Counted from the stretch's first letter, positions 53,533 to 62,709 are shown. The stretch is DNA of 64,000 nucleotides from Lachnospiraceae bacterium (GCA_017622795.1 JAGAQI010000047.1:62001-126000); one strand, 5' to 3'. A program made the numbers and translations. Notes: generated by a model from the sequence alone, not told the origin.

Positions 53533-54903
53533 ATGAAAACAATAAATATGACCGAAGGAAATCCGTTTAAAATTATTTTTTTCTTTGCAGTACCAATGAT
53601 TATCTCTAATCTGTTCCAGCAATTGTATAATGTAATTGACACCTTAATTGTGGGAAACCGTCTGGGGCAGGATGCGCTGGCAGCAGTGGGCAGCGCCGGG
53701 AGTATTACAGCAGTGTTTGTACAGCTGGCAACCGGGCTTGCTTTGGGTGGCAGTATTGTTATTTCTCAATATTTCGGTGCAGGAAAGACTGATAAAATAA
53801 GGCTGTGTGCTACAACCTCTGCCTGTTTTTCTACGGTGATAGGCCTGGTGAGCACTGTTTTGATGTGGATTTATGCCGAACCACTCTTAATTTATGTCAA
53901 AACCCCGATAGAAATTGTTCCCCTTGGGGTGGATTACTTACGTTTTTATTTTTTAGGCAGTGTTCCGATTTTTCTGTATAATGCATTAAGTAGTGTATAT
54001 ACAGCGCTTGGAAATTCAAAGGCACCATTAAAATTTTTAATTATTTCTTCGGCGGCTAATGTGCTCTTGGATTTCGTGTTTATTATAAACCTGCATTGGG
54101 GTGTGGCCGGAGCAGCAGCAGCCACTGCCATTTCCCAACTGCTTGCTGTGGGGCTTGCTCTGGCAGATATGCCGAGACTTTTGAAAGAATTCCCGGTGCA
54201 AAAAGCAGAAAGCGGAAAAACGGTATTCTTTGATGGTAAACTGCTGCTGATTATGTTACGGTTTGCCTTGCCGTCTGCCATTCAGCAATCCATTGTATCG
54301 GTGGGCTCAGTGGTAGTGCAGGCAACGATTAATAGTTTCGGCGCAGCGGTTATGGCAGGAACTGCGGCAGCCTCCAAGGTAATCAATCTTGCCATTGCCA
54401 TTCCGATTAACTATGCTAACGCATATTCCGGTTATGTAGGCCAGAATATGGGGGCAGGAAAATTAGAGCGTATCCGGCCGGGACTTCGGTCTTCTTTGCT
54501 TTGCTGCGGAATGCTTTCTCTTGGCATGACTGTGCTGCTGGAATTTTTTGCAGAACCGATTATCCGAATGTTTTTATCTGAGGCGGATGCAGACATCGTC
54601 AGGGCACTTTCGGTTGGCTCGGAATACATCCGGGTAGTAGGAGCCTGTCTGATTGTATTTACCGCTTATATGCTGATTAAGGCTACATTTAAAGGAAGCG
54701 GCGATATGAGCTGGTTTATTTTGACTACATTGCTCAGTTTTGCCATTCGTCTGGTGGTGACGGTTGGTTTTGCAGGCCGCTTTGGTGTGGACGTTATCTG
54801 GTGGGGATTTAATCTCGGATGGATAATCTCGTTGTTGGTAGCAGTGGGACGTTATGCACAGGGAGGCTGGAAAAAGAAAGCCCTGGTCCGGCAGAAAGTA
54901 TAG
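53533..54903 (+). CDS. MATE-family efflux transporter
   Basis: A 456-residue protein with twelve hydrophobic helices in two related halves. The typical start is EGNPFKIIFFFAVPMIISNLFQQLYNVIDTLIVG, with AAVGSAGSI next; the second half begins at ALPSAIQQSIVSVGS. MATE pumps export drugs or metabolites using a sodium or proton gradient. Not preceded by a promoter that I can name; probably partly read through from thrS. Substrate unknown. Confidence 0.95.
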   Translation: MKTINMTEGNPFKIIFFFAVPMIISNLFQQLYNVIDTLIVGNRLGQDALAAVGSAGSITAVFVQLATGLALGGSIVISQYFGAGKTDKIRLCATTSACFSTVIGLVSTVLMWIYAEPLLIYVKTPIEIVPLGVDYLRFYFLGSVPIFLYNALSSVYTALGNSKAPLKFLIISSAANVLLDFVFIINLHWGVAGAAAATAISQLLAVGLALADMPRLLKEFPVQKAESGKTVFFDGKLLLIMLRFALPSAIQQSIVSVGSVVVQATINSFGAAVMAGTAAASKVINLAIAIPINYANAYSGYVGQNMGAGKLERIRPGLRSSLLCCGMLSLGMTVLLEFFAEPIIRMFLSEADADIVRALSVGSEYIRVVGACLIVFTAYMLIKATFKGSGDMSWFILTTLLSFAIRLVVTVGFAGRFGVDVIWWGFNLGWIISLLVAVGRYAQGGWKKKALVRQKV

Positions 54904-54977
54904 ACAAGTGGTTTTGATTTTGATAAACTTATACTGATATGCAGAAGATTATTTCTGCAAAAGAAAGGAAGAAGGTT

Positions 54978-56738
54978 ATGTACGACAAATGGTCATTGGA
55001 GGTTTTATACTCAGGATTTGAAGATGAAAAATTTTTAGCAGACTTTGCTGCAGTAGACGGAAAAATAGCAGCATATCAGAAGTTTGCGGATAGTCTTGGC
55101 AGTGAAGGCGAAAGAGAAACCGTAAAAAAAGCACTGCTTATGGATGAGGAATTTGAAGAACTGGTAGGCAATTTGTTCAGCTTCTGTTCCCTGCGTCAGT
55201 CGGTAGATACTTCCGACACGGAAAGTGTTTCTTATATGGGCCGCCTGATGCAGAAAATGGGTGATGTAACAAAGGCATCTACATTAATTGAAAAGTATAT
55301 TGAGAAAATAGCCGATATTGACGCAGTTATCGGTGATGATGAGCTGTTACTTGCTTACAGTGACCGCCTCCACAGAATTCAGGAAAGTGCAAAATATACA
55401 CTCTCCGAGGATGTGGAAGAAGCACTGGCAAGAATGGATGTTTCCGGCGGTTCCGCCTGGAGCGACTTGCAGAGCTTTTTGACTTCCTCCGTGGAAGTGG
55501 AGTACAACGGAGAAAAGACTACGTTGTCTGCCATCCGTAACAAAGCCTATGACGCCGATGCAACCGTACGTAAGGAGGCATATGAGGCAGAGCTTAAGGC
55601 GTATGATAAGATTAAGGATGCCATCGCTTATTCCTTAAACAGCATTAAACTGCAGGACATTACCGAATCTAAAATGAGGGGCTATGCATCTCCTTTGGAT
55701 AAGGTATTATACCGTTCCAGAATGGAGAGGGCAACGTTGGATGCTCTTTTAGAGGCAATGAAGGAATATATGCCGAACTTCCATGGATATCTTAGGGCAA
55801 AGGCAGAGGCTCTCGGTCACAAAAATGGTCTTCCTTGGTATGATCTGTTTGCGCCAATGGGCAGCAACACCAAGAAGTTTACGGTAGAGGAATCCAAGGA
55901 ATATTTAATGAATGTATTCCAATCCTTCAATCCGCGTATGGCGGAGATTATTGACCGTGCTTATGAAGAAAACTGGATCGATTTCTTCCCGAGAAACGGC
56001 AAGGTGGGTGGTGCGTTCTGCGCTTCCCTGGATGCGAAGAAGCAGTTCCGTGTACTGACTAACTTTGATGGTTCCTTTAGTGATGTATCTACCTTGGCCC
56101 ATGAGCTTGGCCATGGTTATCATGACTTTATGATTTTTGACAATCGTCCGTTAAATACGGGATATTCCATGCCGGTGGCTGAAACCGCATCTACCTTTAA
56201 CGAAAATGTGGTAATGAGTCATGCCATTGACCATGCTTCTTCTGACGATGAGAAGCTTTCCCTGTTGGAAGGTCAGCTTAGTGATGTAACCCAGATTATC
56301 TGCGATATTTACTCCAGATTTTTATTTGAATCCCGTGTGGTGGAAAACAGAAGTGAGAACTTTATGTTTGCGGACGAGCTTTGCAAGATTATGTTAGAAG
56401 CCCAGAAGGAAGCTTACGGCGATGGTTTGGACCATGATGTTCTGCACCCGTACATGTGGGCATGTAAGGGTCACTATTACAGTGCAGGCCTTGGATTCTA
56501 CAATTTTCCATATGCGTTCGGCGGTTTGTTTGCAAGAGGCTTATATGAAAAATATAAGCAGGAGGGCCCGGCATTCCTTGAAAAGTACAATTATATGTTA
56601 AAGGAAACTCCGGTCAGAAGCGTAGAGGAAGTAGCGAAGATTTGTGATATTGATTTGACAAAGAAGGAATTCTGGCTGATGAGCCTGCATTCTTATGATG
56701 AAGCTATTGCGGAGTATAAGAGACTGGCGAAGAAATAG
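54978..56738 (+). CDS. pepF: Oligoendopeptidase F (M3 family)
   Basis: A cytosolic zinc peptidase of about 586 residues that cuts short peptides. The active site is STLAHELGHGYH near residue 375 (HExxH) with a downstream metal ligand in AETASTFNENV. The N-terminal helical region (YDKWSLEVLYSGFEDEKF) is typical for PepF. ATG 54978 has AGGAAGAAGG upstream, and a 13-residue longer start at 54939 is not supported. The stop codon is only 7 bp before the giant palindrome. Confidence 0.95.
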   Translation: MYDKWSLEVLYSGFEDEKFLADFAAVDGKIAAYQKFADSLGSEGERETVKKALLMDEEFEELVGNLFSFCSLRQSVDTSDTESVSYMGRLMQKMGDVTKASTLIEKYIEKIADIDAVIGDDELLLAYSDRLHRIQESAKYTLSEDVEEALARMDVSGGSAWSDLQSFLTSSVEVEYNGEKTTLSAIRNKAYDADATVRKEAYEAELKAYDKIKDAIAYSLNSIKLQDITESKMRGYASPLDKVLYRSRMERATLDALLEAMKEYMPNFHGYLRAKAEALGHKNGLPWYDLFAPMGSNTKKFTVEESKEYLMNVFQSFNPRMAEIIDRAYEENWIDFFPRNGKVGGAFCASLDAKKQFRVLTNFDGSFSDVSTLAHELGHGYHDFMIFDNRPLNTGYSMPVAETASTFNENVVMSHAIDHASSDDEKLSLLEGQLSDVTQIICDIYSRFLFESRVVENRSENFMFADELCKIMLEAQKEAYGDGLDHDVLHPYMWACKGHYYSAGLGFYNFPYAFGGLFARGLYEKYKQEGPAFLEKYNYMLKETPVRSVEEVAKICDIDLTKKEFWLMSLHSYDEAIAEYKRLAKK

Positions 56739-56745
56739 GTTGTGA

Positions 56746-57185
56746 AACGTCCCGCCGGGGAGTGCTTTTGCAGTTTTTCTTCTGACTCAGCCACTTTCCA
56801 CGGGGACTTGCTGCAGGCGGCGGACTTTTCCGTAATTAATGGTTGCCCTGCACGAAGTGCTAAAACTCGGTGGTGGTGTATTTGTAGTGTGAATTAGTGA
56901 TTTGGCAGGGGCAAAGCATCCTGCGGATGTAAAAAAGCGGCATATAGGTATTCTTAGACAAGCGAGCTTGCCACGAATACTTATATGCCGCTTTTAATTG
57001 CGCTTACGCGCTTCTTTGCCCTCTGCCAAATGCCGGGTTAGAAGAACACCCACCACCTCAAACAGTTAGTCACTTCGTTCCGGAGCAACCATCGATAAAA
57101 GTCCGCCTGCCCGCAGAGTCGCCGGGAAAGTGCTGAATGTGCAGAAGAAAAATCTGCAAAAGCAGAAGGAATCCGGCGGGACGTT
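56746..57185. repeat. Giant imperfect palindrome, about 440 bp (candidate mobile or structured element)
   Basis: The whole stretch is one long inverted repeat centred near 56965. Paired segments, outside to inside: 56746-56758 with 57173-57185 (13 bp perfect); 56763-56773 with 57154-57164; 56774-56784 with 57142-57152; 56819-56829 with 57097-57107; 56839-56845 with 57086-57092; 56853-56859 with 57071-57077; 56901-56916 with 57014-57030 (one gap); 56933-56946 with 56982-56995 (14 bp perfect). The core is CAAGC-GA-GCTTG. Arms are about 219 bp each, with mismatches concentrated between these blocks. No convincing gene is inside. It could be a MITE-like element, a strong bidirectional terminator or a structured RNA. 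Confidence 0.9.
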
Positions 57186-57194
57186 GCGGAGGTT

Positions 57195-57248
57195 CAATTA
57201 TATCATCATTTGCATCAATTATATCATTTTTGGAAAAATGATATAATT
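57195..57248. repeat. AATTATATCAT repeats
   Basis: Direct copies at 57196-57206 and 57217-57227, plus an inverted copy ATGATATAATT at 57238-57248. The last two form a hairpin downstream of the DtxR-type gene. Could be an AT-rich terminator, or a protein-binding site. Confidence 0.55.
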
Positions 57249-57273
57249 AAAATTGATTTAATGGTTCTTTATC

Positions 57274-57636
57274 TTACTTCCCAATAAACTTCTTAATTGC
57301 TTCAAAGCTTTCCTGGCTGATAACATGTTCCATTTTACATGCATCTTCCAGTGCGGTTTCTTCGCTGACGCCGATGGTAATTAACCAGTTGGAGATGAGC
57401 TCATGGCGTTCAAAAATCATTTCTGCGATTTGCTTACCGGATTCGGTTAAGGTAATAAAGCCGGCATTGGAAACCGCGATATGATTGTTTTCACGTAAGT
57501 TTTTCATGGCAATGCTGACACTGGATTTTTTAAAGCCCAGCTCGTTGGCGATGTCAACGGAGCGCACTACCGGTAGCTTTTTGCTGAGCATCAATATGGT
57601 TTCCAAATAGTTTTCTGCAGATTCGTTAATTGCCAT
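57274..57636 (-). CDS. DtxR/MntR-family metal-dependent regulator
   Basis: A 120-residue regulator. The winged-helix domain (ESAENYLETILML, SVDIANELGFKKSSVSIAMKNL) is followed by a dimerisation domain with metal-ligand candidates His/Glu in FERHELISNWLI and Cys/Glu/His in CKMEHVIS near residue 100. The third SH3-like domain is absent, so it is the short MntR-like type. Facing feoA, it probably reads iron or manganese and controls feoA-feoB. A good ribosome site precedes the start on the minus strand. Confidence 0.9.
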   Translation of the reverse strand: MAINESAENYLETILMLSKKLPVVRSVDIANELGFKKSSVSIAMKNLRENNHIAVSNAGFITLTESGKQIAEMIFERHELISNWLITIGVSEETALEDACKMEHVISQESFEAIKKFIGK

Positions 57637-57663
57637 TTTGCTTCTCCTGATTATTATATATAC

Positions 57664-57680
57664 CTGACAAAGGATGTCAG
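57664..57680. promoter_or_regulatory. Inverted repeat upstream of the DtxR-type gene
   Basis: CTGACA (57664-57669) and TGTCAG (57675-57680), separated by 5 bp. Possible autoregulatory operator in the divergent region. Confidence 0.45.
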
Positions 57681-57832
57681 ATGATAGTTATTTTTGTAAT
57701 AGTAACAGTATACCATGGTTTTTCGAAAATATCAAACCCTTATAGCAAAGTTTTTCCTGCGTTTTCATGTTATTGAGAAAAATTGCACAAAAGGTTCCGG
57801 AATATTTTTAGAAAAATTTACATAAAAATAGG

Positions 57833-57861
57833 TTGACAAAAGAAGAATTTTATATTAAACT
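57833..57861 (+). promoter_or_regulatory. Promoter of feoA
   Basis: TTGACA (57833-57838) and TAAACT (57856-57861) are 17 bp apart. The iron-box-like repeat lies immediately downstream, over the predicted start of transcription. Confidence 0.7.
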
Positions 57862-57869
57862 CTAGACGA

Positions 57870-57889
57870 AAGTTAGAAAAGCCTAACTT
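57870..57889. promoter_or_regulatory. Metal-regulator operator before feoA
   Basis: AAGTTAG (57870-57876) and CTAACTT (57883-57889) form an inverted repeat, 6 bp apart. TTAGxxxxxxCTAA is like the DtxR/IdeR boxes. Confidence 0.65.
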
Positions 57890-57908
57890 CAGTAAGGGAG
57901 ATGATACC

Positions 57909-58121
57909 ATGACTTTAGTTGAAGCAAATATTGGTGAAGAATATATCATTAAAAACATTGCTACCGACGATGAAGAGTTAAATTCCTTTTTATTCTCTCT
58001 GGGCTGCTATAGCGGTGAACCAATTACCGTAGTGTCCAGAAAGAAAAGAAATTGTACGGTTTCCATTAAGGATGGCCGCTACAACATTGATAATGAATTA
58101 GCTGCGGCTATTTTGGTATAG
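57909..58121 (+). CDS. feoA: FeoA family protein
   Basis: A 70-residue SH3-like cytosolic protein that helps FeoB take up ferrous iron. Typical features are the start MTLVEANIGEEYIIKNI, LFSLGCYSGEPITVVSR in the middle and an ending NIDNELAAAILV. A GGGAG site precedes the ATG. It is the first gene of the feo operon. Confidence 0.95.
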   Translation: MTLVEANIGEEYIIKNIATDDEELNSFLFSLGCYSGEPITVVSRKKRNCTVSIKDGRYNIDNELAAAILV

Positions 58122-58134
58122 CATAAGCGGAAAA

Positions 58135-58158
58135 TGGTGATGGTAATCACTATTTTTT
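58135..58158 (+). terminator. Intrinsic terminator between feoA and feoB
   Basis: A 7-bp stem (58135-58141 with 58146-58152, one G-T pair) followed by T6; may lower feoB transcription relative to feoA. Confidence 0.65.
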
Positions 58159-58168
58159 ATAAGTATCG

Positions 58169-58184
58169 GTTAGTCTTGACTAAC
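58169..58184. promoter_or_regulatory. Perfect 16-bp palindrome between feoA and feoB
   Basis: GTTAGTC-TT-GACTAAC. It shares GTTAG/CTAAC with the operator before feoA, so a second regulator site is likely. Confidence 0.6.
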
Positions 58185-58241
58185 AAATGCCGCAGTCAGC
58201 AAGAGGAATAGAGTTAAAACAAGAAAATAACAGGAGGATTT

Positions 58242-60242
58242 ATGAGAATAGCATTAACAGGTAATCCAAACAGCGGTAAAACCACTATGTACAACGCACT
58301 GACCGGACGGAATGAGCATGTAGGCAACTGGGCAGGTGTTACCGTAGAAAGAAAAGAAAGCCCGATTAAAAAGAGTTTCTATGAGGGAAATGAAGAACTG
58401 GTTGCGGTAGATTTACCGGGAGCATATTCCATGTCACCTTTTACCTCGGAAGAAAGTATTACAAGGGACTATGTAAAGAATGAAACGCCGGATGTTCTTA
58501 TCAATATCGTAGATGCTACCAATTTGAGCAGAAGTTTATTCTTTACCACCCAGCTTATGGAACTTGGAATTCCGATGGTGGTTGCGCTTAACAAGAGTGA
58601 TATTAATGAAAAGAAAGACACACAGATCGATGAGGCAAAGCTTTCCCAAAAGCTTGGCTGCCCGGTTATTGAAACCGTATCCATCTCCGGTGGAGATAAC
58701 GGCTTAAAGGCAGTAGTGCAGGCTGCGGTGGCGCAAGCAGGAAAAACTCAGAAGGCGCCATACATACAGGCAGACATTGACCTGACGGACAAGGCAGCAG
58801 TAGAAGCAGAAGACAGAAAGCGTTTTGCCTTTGTAAATAAAATTGTGGATGAGGTAGAGAAACGAAAGGTTCTGACCAAGGACACCAACATCGGAGATAA
58901 AATCGATGCGGTAATTACCCATCCTGTGCTTGGTATCGGTATATTTGCCGTAGTAATGTGGGCAGTGTTTTATATCTCCCAGACTACGGTAGGTACCTGG
59001 ATTGCTGACTGGTTAACCGGAATTTTAGAAGGTTTCCAGGGGTATGTGGCAGGTCTGGTAGAGAATGCGAATCCGTTCCTGCAGTCCCTGCTGGTAGACG
59101 GTGTTATCGGCGGTTTAATTGCTGTAGTCGGTTTCCTTCCGCTGGTAATGGTTATGTATTTCCTCATTGCTTTATTGGAAGACTGTGGTTATATGGCCCG
59201 TGCTACAGTAGTGTTGGACCCAATCTTTAAAAAAGTTGGTCTCTCCGGTAAGTCCGTAATTCCTATGGTAGTTGGTATCGGCTGTGCTATTCCGGGGGTT
59301 ATGGCATCCCGTACCATCCGTAATGAAAGAGAACGCCGTGCAACGGCAATGCTGGCTCCGTTTATGCCGTGCGGTGCAAAGATTCCGGTAATTACTCTCT
59401 TTGCAGCTTCTTTTTTCGGAAATTCGGTGTGGGTAGCTCCGGTGATGTACTTTACGGGTATTGTTGTAATCCTGCTTGGTGCGTTGCTGGTGAAAGCAGT
59501 TACCGGCTATAAATACAAAAAATCCTATTTTATTATTGAGCTTCCGGAATACAAGCTTCCAAGCCTGAAAAGAGCTTGTGTTTCTATGTTAGACAGAGGT
59601 AAGGCTTACATTATTAAGGCAGGTACCATTATTTTGGTATGTAATACGGTAGTTCAGATTATGCAGAGCTTTAACTGGAAGCTTCAGGTAGTGGAAGAGG
59701 GTATGGCACATACCTCGATTCTTGCCTCTATTGCTTCTCCGATCGCGGTGCTTTTAGTACCGGTGGTAGGTGTAGCTGCTTGGCAGCTGGCAGCGGCAGC
59801 AGTAACCGGTTTTATTGCAAAGGAAAACGTAGTAGGTACTTTGGCAGTTTGTTATGGACTGTCCGCAATTATTGATATGGATGAATTGGCATTGGTAGGT
59901 GACGGTAATGTAGTGGCAACTACCATTGGCTTAACAAAGGTAGCTGCACTGGCATATCTGATGTTTAATTTATTTACGCCGCCATGCTTTGCTGCAATCG
60001 GTGCTATGAATGCGGAAATGCAAAGCAAAAAATGGCTGTTTGGCGGTATCTGCCTGCAGCTGTTTACCGGCTTTACCCTGGCGTTTTTGGTATATCAGAT
60101 TGGTACTTTGATTACAACAGGAGCTTTGGGAGCAGGTTTTCTTCCGGGATTGATTGCGGTGCTTGTGATGGTGCTTATTATCGTGCTGGTAAGCAATGCA
60201 AACAATAAGGATGCCAAACCGGAGTATAAGCTGAGCGAATAA
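58242..60242 (+). CDS. feoB: Ferrous iron transporter FeoB
   Basis: A 666-residue membrane protein with an N-terminal G domain (GNPNSGKTT at 7-15, DLPGAYS, LNKSD) and a helical guanine-dissociation-inhibitor region to ~220. The membrane part contains the two gate motifs LEDCGYMARA and PFMPCGAKIPVI. Two Cys-containing motifs (CGYMAR and CGAK) are conserved in the family. It imports Fe2+. AGGAGG site before the ATG. Confidence 0.97.
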   Translation: MRIALTGNPNSGKTTMYNALTGRNEHVGNWAGVTVERKESPIKKSFYEGNEELVAVDLPGAYSMSPFTSEESITRDYVKNETPDVLINIVDATNLSRSLFFTTQLMELGIPMVVALNKSDINEKKDTQIDEAKLSQKLGCPVIETVSISGGDNGLKAVVQAAVAQAGKTQKAPYIQADIDLTDKAAVEAEDRKRFAFVNKIVDEVEKRKVLTKDTNIGDKIDAVITHPVLGIGIFAVVMWAVFYISQTTVGTWIADWLTGILEGFQGYVAGLVENANPFLQSLLVDGVIGGLIAVVGFLPLVMVMYFLIALLEDCGYMARATVVLDPIFKKVGLSGKSVIPMVVGIGCAIPGVMASRTIRNERERRATAMLAPFMPCGAKIPVITLFAASFFGNSVWVAPVMYFTGIVVILLGALLVKAVTGYKYKKSYFIIELPEYKLPSLKRACVSMLDRGKAYIIKAGTIILVCNTVVQIMQSFNWKLQVVEEGMAHTSILASIASPIAVLLVPVVGVAAWQLAAAAVTGFIAKENVVGTLAVCYGLSAIIDMDELALVGDGNVVATTIGLTKVAALAYLMFNLFTPPCFAAIGAMNAEMQSKKWLFGGICLQLFTGFTLAFLVYQIGTLITTGALGAGFLPGLIAVLVMVLIIVLVSNANNKDAKPEYKLSE

Positions 60243-60263
60243 GAATCAGAAAGCAGGTATAGT

Positions 60264-60419
60264 ATGACATTGGCAGATAGTATTATTATTGTGTTAGTGC
60301 TGGTTCTTGTAGGTGTTGCGGCTGTTTATATCCGCAAAGAAAAGAAACAGGGAAAATGTGTGGGCTGCCCTTATGCCAGAGAATGTGCGGCAAAGAAAAA
60401 GGGCGGTTGCGGCAGATAA
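60264..60419 (+). CDS. FeoB-associated Cys-rich membrane protein
   Basis: A 51-residue protein: one membrane helix (residues ~7-24) followed by a Lys-rich tail with five Cys (KCVGCPYARECAAKKKGGC). Small proteins with this layout follow feoB in many Firmicutes. The role (iron binding or redox help) is not settled. It lies 21 bp after feoB and before the terminator. Confidence 0.9.
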   Translation: MTLADSIIIVLVLVLVGVAAVYIRKEKKQGKCVGCPYARECAAKKKGGCGR

Positions 60420-60433
60420 TCGTGTGCTTCTTG

Positions 60434-60464
60434 AAAAAAGACCGTGTTGTGCGGTCTTTTTTCT
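60434..60464 (+). terminator. Terminator of the feo operon
   Basis: An 11-bp stem (60434-60444 with 60452-60462) including A6/T6 arms. Confidence 0.85.
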
Positions 60465-60544
60465 TTATAAAAAATTTCTAGATTAATTTAGAAATTTCAT
60501 GTACAATAAAAGAAAGGTAACAAAGGATAGTTGGAGGAATTTAA

Positions 60545-60922
60545 ATGGCTTCTGAAAAGAAAACAATTTTAATCGTAGATGATGACGAAGTGATTTTGAC
60601 TATTGCAGAGCTTGGACTTAAGCGGGCCGATTTCAATGTAGTAAAATGTTCCTCAGGAATGGCCTGCCTGGAAAGCTTAATGTATTACACTCCCGACATG
60701 ATATTGTTGGATGTGGAAATGCCGATTATGTCCGGAATCCAGACATTGGATGTCATCAGAAGTAATGACGAGTTTAAGAATATTCCGGTTATGTTTTTAA
60801 CCGGTACCACAGATTCCGAAACGGTAGTGGCAGCAAAAAGCCTCGGAGCGGTAGGATATGTGGTAAAACCATTTGTTCCGTTGGAATTGGTGGATAAGGT
60901 AAAGAAAATTCTCGGGTTATAA
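60545..60922 (+). CDS. Single-domain response regulator (CheY-like receiver)
   Basis: A 125-residue receiver domain alone. The acidic pocket is IVDDDE, the phosphoacceptor Asp is in ILLDVEMP near residue 58, Thr is in LTGTT and Lys in YVVKPF. It has no output domain, so it should work by binding another protein, like CheY or Spo0F. No kinase lies nearby. The subtilase gene follows 50 bp downstream. Confidence 0.93.
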   Translation: MASEKKTILIVDDDEVILTIAELGLKRADFNVVKCSSGMACLESLMYYTPDMILLDVEMPIMSGIQTLDVIRSNDEFKNIPVMFLTGTTDSETVVAAKSLGAVGYVVKPFVPLELVDKVKKILGL

Positions 60923-60972
60923 TTTTTTTTGGTGCGGAATAAAAAATAGTATCAAAAGGGAAGCTGTTTTTT

Positions 60973-62661
60973 ATGGCACAGGTGGAATTGATTTTACTGA
61001 CGGACGAACAATTTGTAAAAACAACAGAGGTTCCGGAAATAGAAATAACCCGGTTGCTGGGAGGATATGTAATTGCGGTTCTCCCGGAGGAACAGGTGAA
61101 AGATTTTCTTAAGACTCCGGGAATTTTATATGCGGAGCTTCCTACAAGAGTATATACTACGGTAGAATTTGGCAGGGCTTCCTCCTGCATAAGTAACCGC
61201 CCGTCGGCAGGACGGGCACCGGGAAGTTTAAATGGTACAGGGGTGCTGGTAGGCATTATCGATTCAGGTATTGACTACAGGCACCCCGATTTTTGTAATG
61301 AGGACGGAACTACGCGTATTGCGGCATTATGGGATCAGGACTTAACCGATGGCAATCCACCGGAAGGGTATTCGATAGGTACGTTATTTACAAAAGAACA
61401 AATCAATGGGATTTTGGGAGAAAACACATCGGGCAGTAACCGGCAGGTAGTGCCGGGCACGGACTTATCCGGACATGGTACCCATGTAGCGGGAATTGCG
61501 GCAGGAAACGGAAGAGCCTCCGGAGGAAAGTATCGGGGGGTGGCCTTTGAAAGTGAACTGCTAGTCGTAAAGCTGGCGGAAATCCGGAGCGGGCGGGCAG
61601 CGGTATCCGGCACGGCAAGACTGATGGAAGCAGTGGACTTTTGCGTGCGGTTTGCCATAGAACGAAATCAGCCGTTAGCATTGAACATCAGCTACGGAAC
61701 AAGAGAAGGAGCTCATAACGGCAGGAGTTTGTTGGAAACCTATCTGGATAGGGTTACGTCCATGGCAAAGTGTGTGATTTGTGTCGGTACCGGAAATGAC
61801 GGTATCGGACGTACCCATGCCGGAGGGAAACTGGAGGAACGGAAACCGGAAGAATTAGAACTGGCGGTAGAAGGACAGGAAAAAACGTTGGAATTGGAAC
61901 TCTGGAGTAACTATGCTGACCGCTTTTCGGTGGAACTGGTGGCTCCGGGAGGAGAATCCGTAACCTTCCGGTTTGGAGAGGGGGAACCGGTAACGGCGTT
62001 TGGGTCTGCTTTTTTATATTCTGCCACAGGAACGACAGCCCGGCTTGGAGATGCAGAGGCGGAAGGGTTTTGGAGCGCTCCCACTATTTTTCAGAATTTG
62101 TCGGAATTGCGGATTTCCATTACAGCAACCGGAGACCGGCTTGGGGCAGGTGTGTGGAAGCTTCGGCTGATTCCGGAACGTATTGTGGAAGGAACATATG
62201 ATGTATGGTTGTTGCAGGACATGGAAAGTAGTAATACCGGTTTTACGGAACCGGATTCTTACCGGACCCTGACGATTCCGTCCACGGCAGAAGGAGTGGT
62301 TTCTGTGGGAGCATATGATTTTGGAACTCTGCAGGTGGCATCCTTTTCGGGACGGGGAACGGCCAGAGATACCGGTCGTATGAAGCCGGACTTGGTGGCA
62401 CCGGGGGTAGATGTGATATCCTGTGCCCCGGGAGGGGGATACACCGCCCGCTCCGGTACTTCCATGGCAACCCCTTTTGCTACGGGAGGTGCAGCACTGT
62501 TGCTTCAATGGGGAATTGTCGAAGGCAATGACCCGTTTCTGCATGGGGAGAAATTGCGGGAATATTTGATTGCAGGAGCTCAAAGACTGCCGGGAGAGGA
62601 ATATCCAAACCCTATATCCGGGTGGGGACGATTATGTGTGAACGGAAGCTTTCCGGACTAA
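60973..62661 (+). CDS. S8-family subtilisin-like peptidase
   Basis: A 562-residue serine peptidase. The N-terminal ~95 residues look like a propeptide. Catalytic Asp in VGIIDSGIDYRHPDF (near 97), His in GHGTHVAGIAAGNG (near 170), and Ser in SGTSMATPFATGGAALL (near 497). An insert of ~150 residues (about 285-430) lies between His and Ser. No clear signal peptide is present, so it may act in the cytosol, in the spore, or be exported in another way. Csp-type germination proteases have a similar layout, but the assignment is open. Confidence 0.9.
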   Translation: MAQVELILLTDEQFVKTTEVPEIEITRLLGGYVIAVLPEEQVKDFLKTPGILYAELPTRVYTTVEFGRASSCISNRPSAGRAPGSLNGTGVLVGIIDSGIDYRHPDFCNEDGTTRIAALWDQDLTDGNPPEGYSIGTLFTKEQINGILGENTSGSNRQVVPGTDLSGHGTHVAGIAAGNGRASGGKYRGVAFESELLVVKLAEIRSGRAAVSGTARLMEAVDFCVRFAIERNQPLALNISYGTREGAHNGRSLLETYLDRVTSMAKCVICVGTGNDGIGRTHAGGKLEERKPEELELAVEGQEKTLELELWSNYADRFSVELVAPGGESVTFRFGEGEPVTAFGSAFLYSATGTTARLGDAEAEGFWSAPTIFQNLSELRISITATGDRLGAGVWKLRLIPERIVEGTYDVWLLQDMESSNTGFTEPDSYRTLTIPSTAEGVVSVGAYDFGTLQVASFSGRGTARDTGRMKPDLVAPGVDVISCAPGGGYTARSGTSMATPFATGGAALLLQWGIVEGNDPFLHGEKLREYLIAGAQRLPGEEYPNPISGWGRLCVNGSFPD

Positions 62662-62709
62662 AGGAGAAAGAATATAGCTCTTTTGAAGAAAAGGATGGCA
62701 GGGAATGAC

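Noticed and set aside
56839-56895. A 17-codon frame (MVALHEVLKLGGGVFVV) in the left arm of the palindrome
   Set aside because: No ribosome site, and the mirror frame in the other arm stops after eight codons, so the peptide is probably chance.
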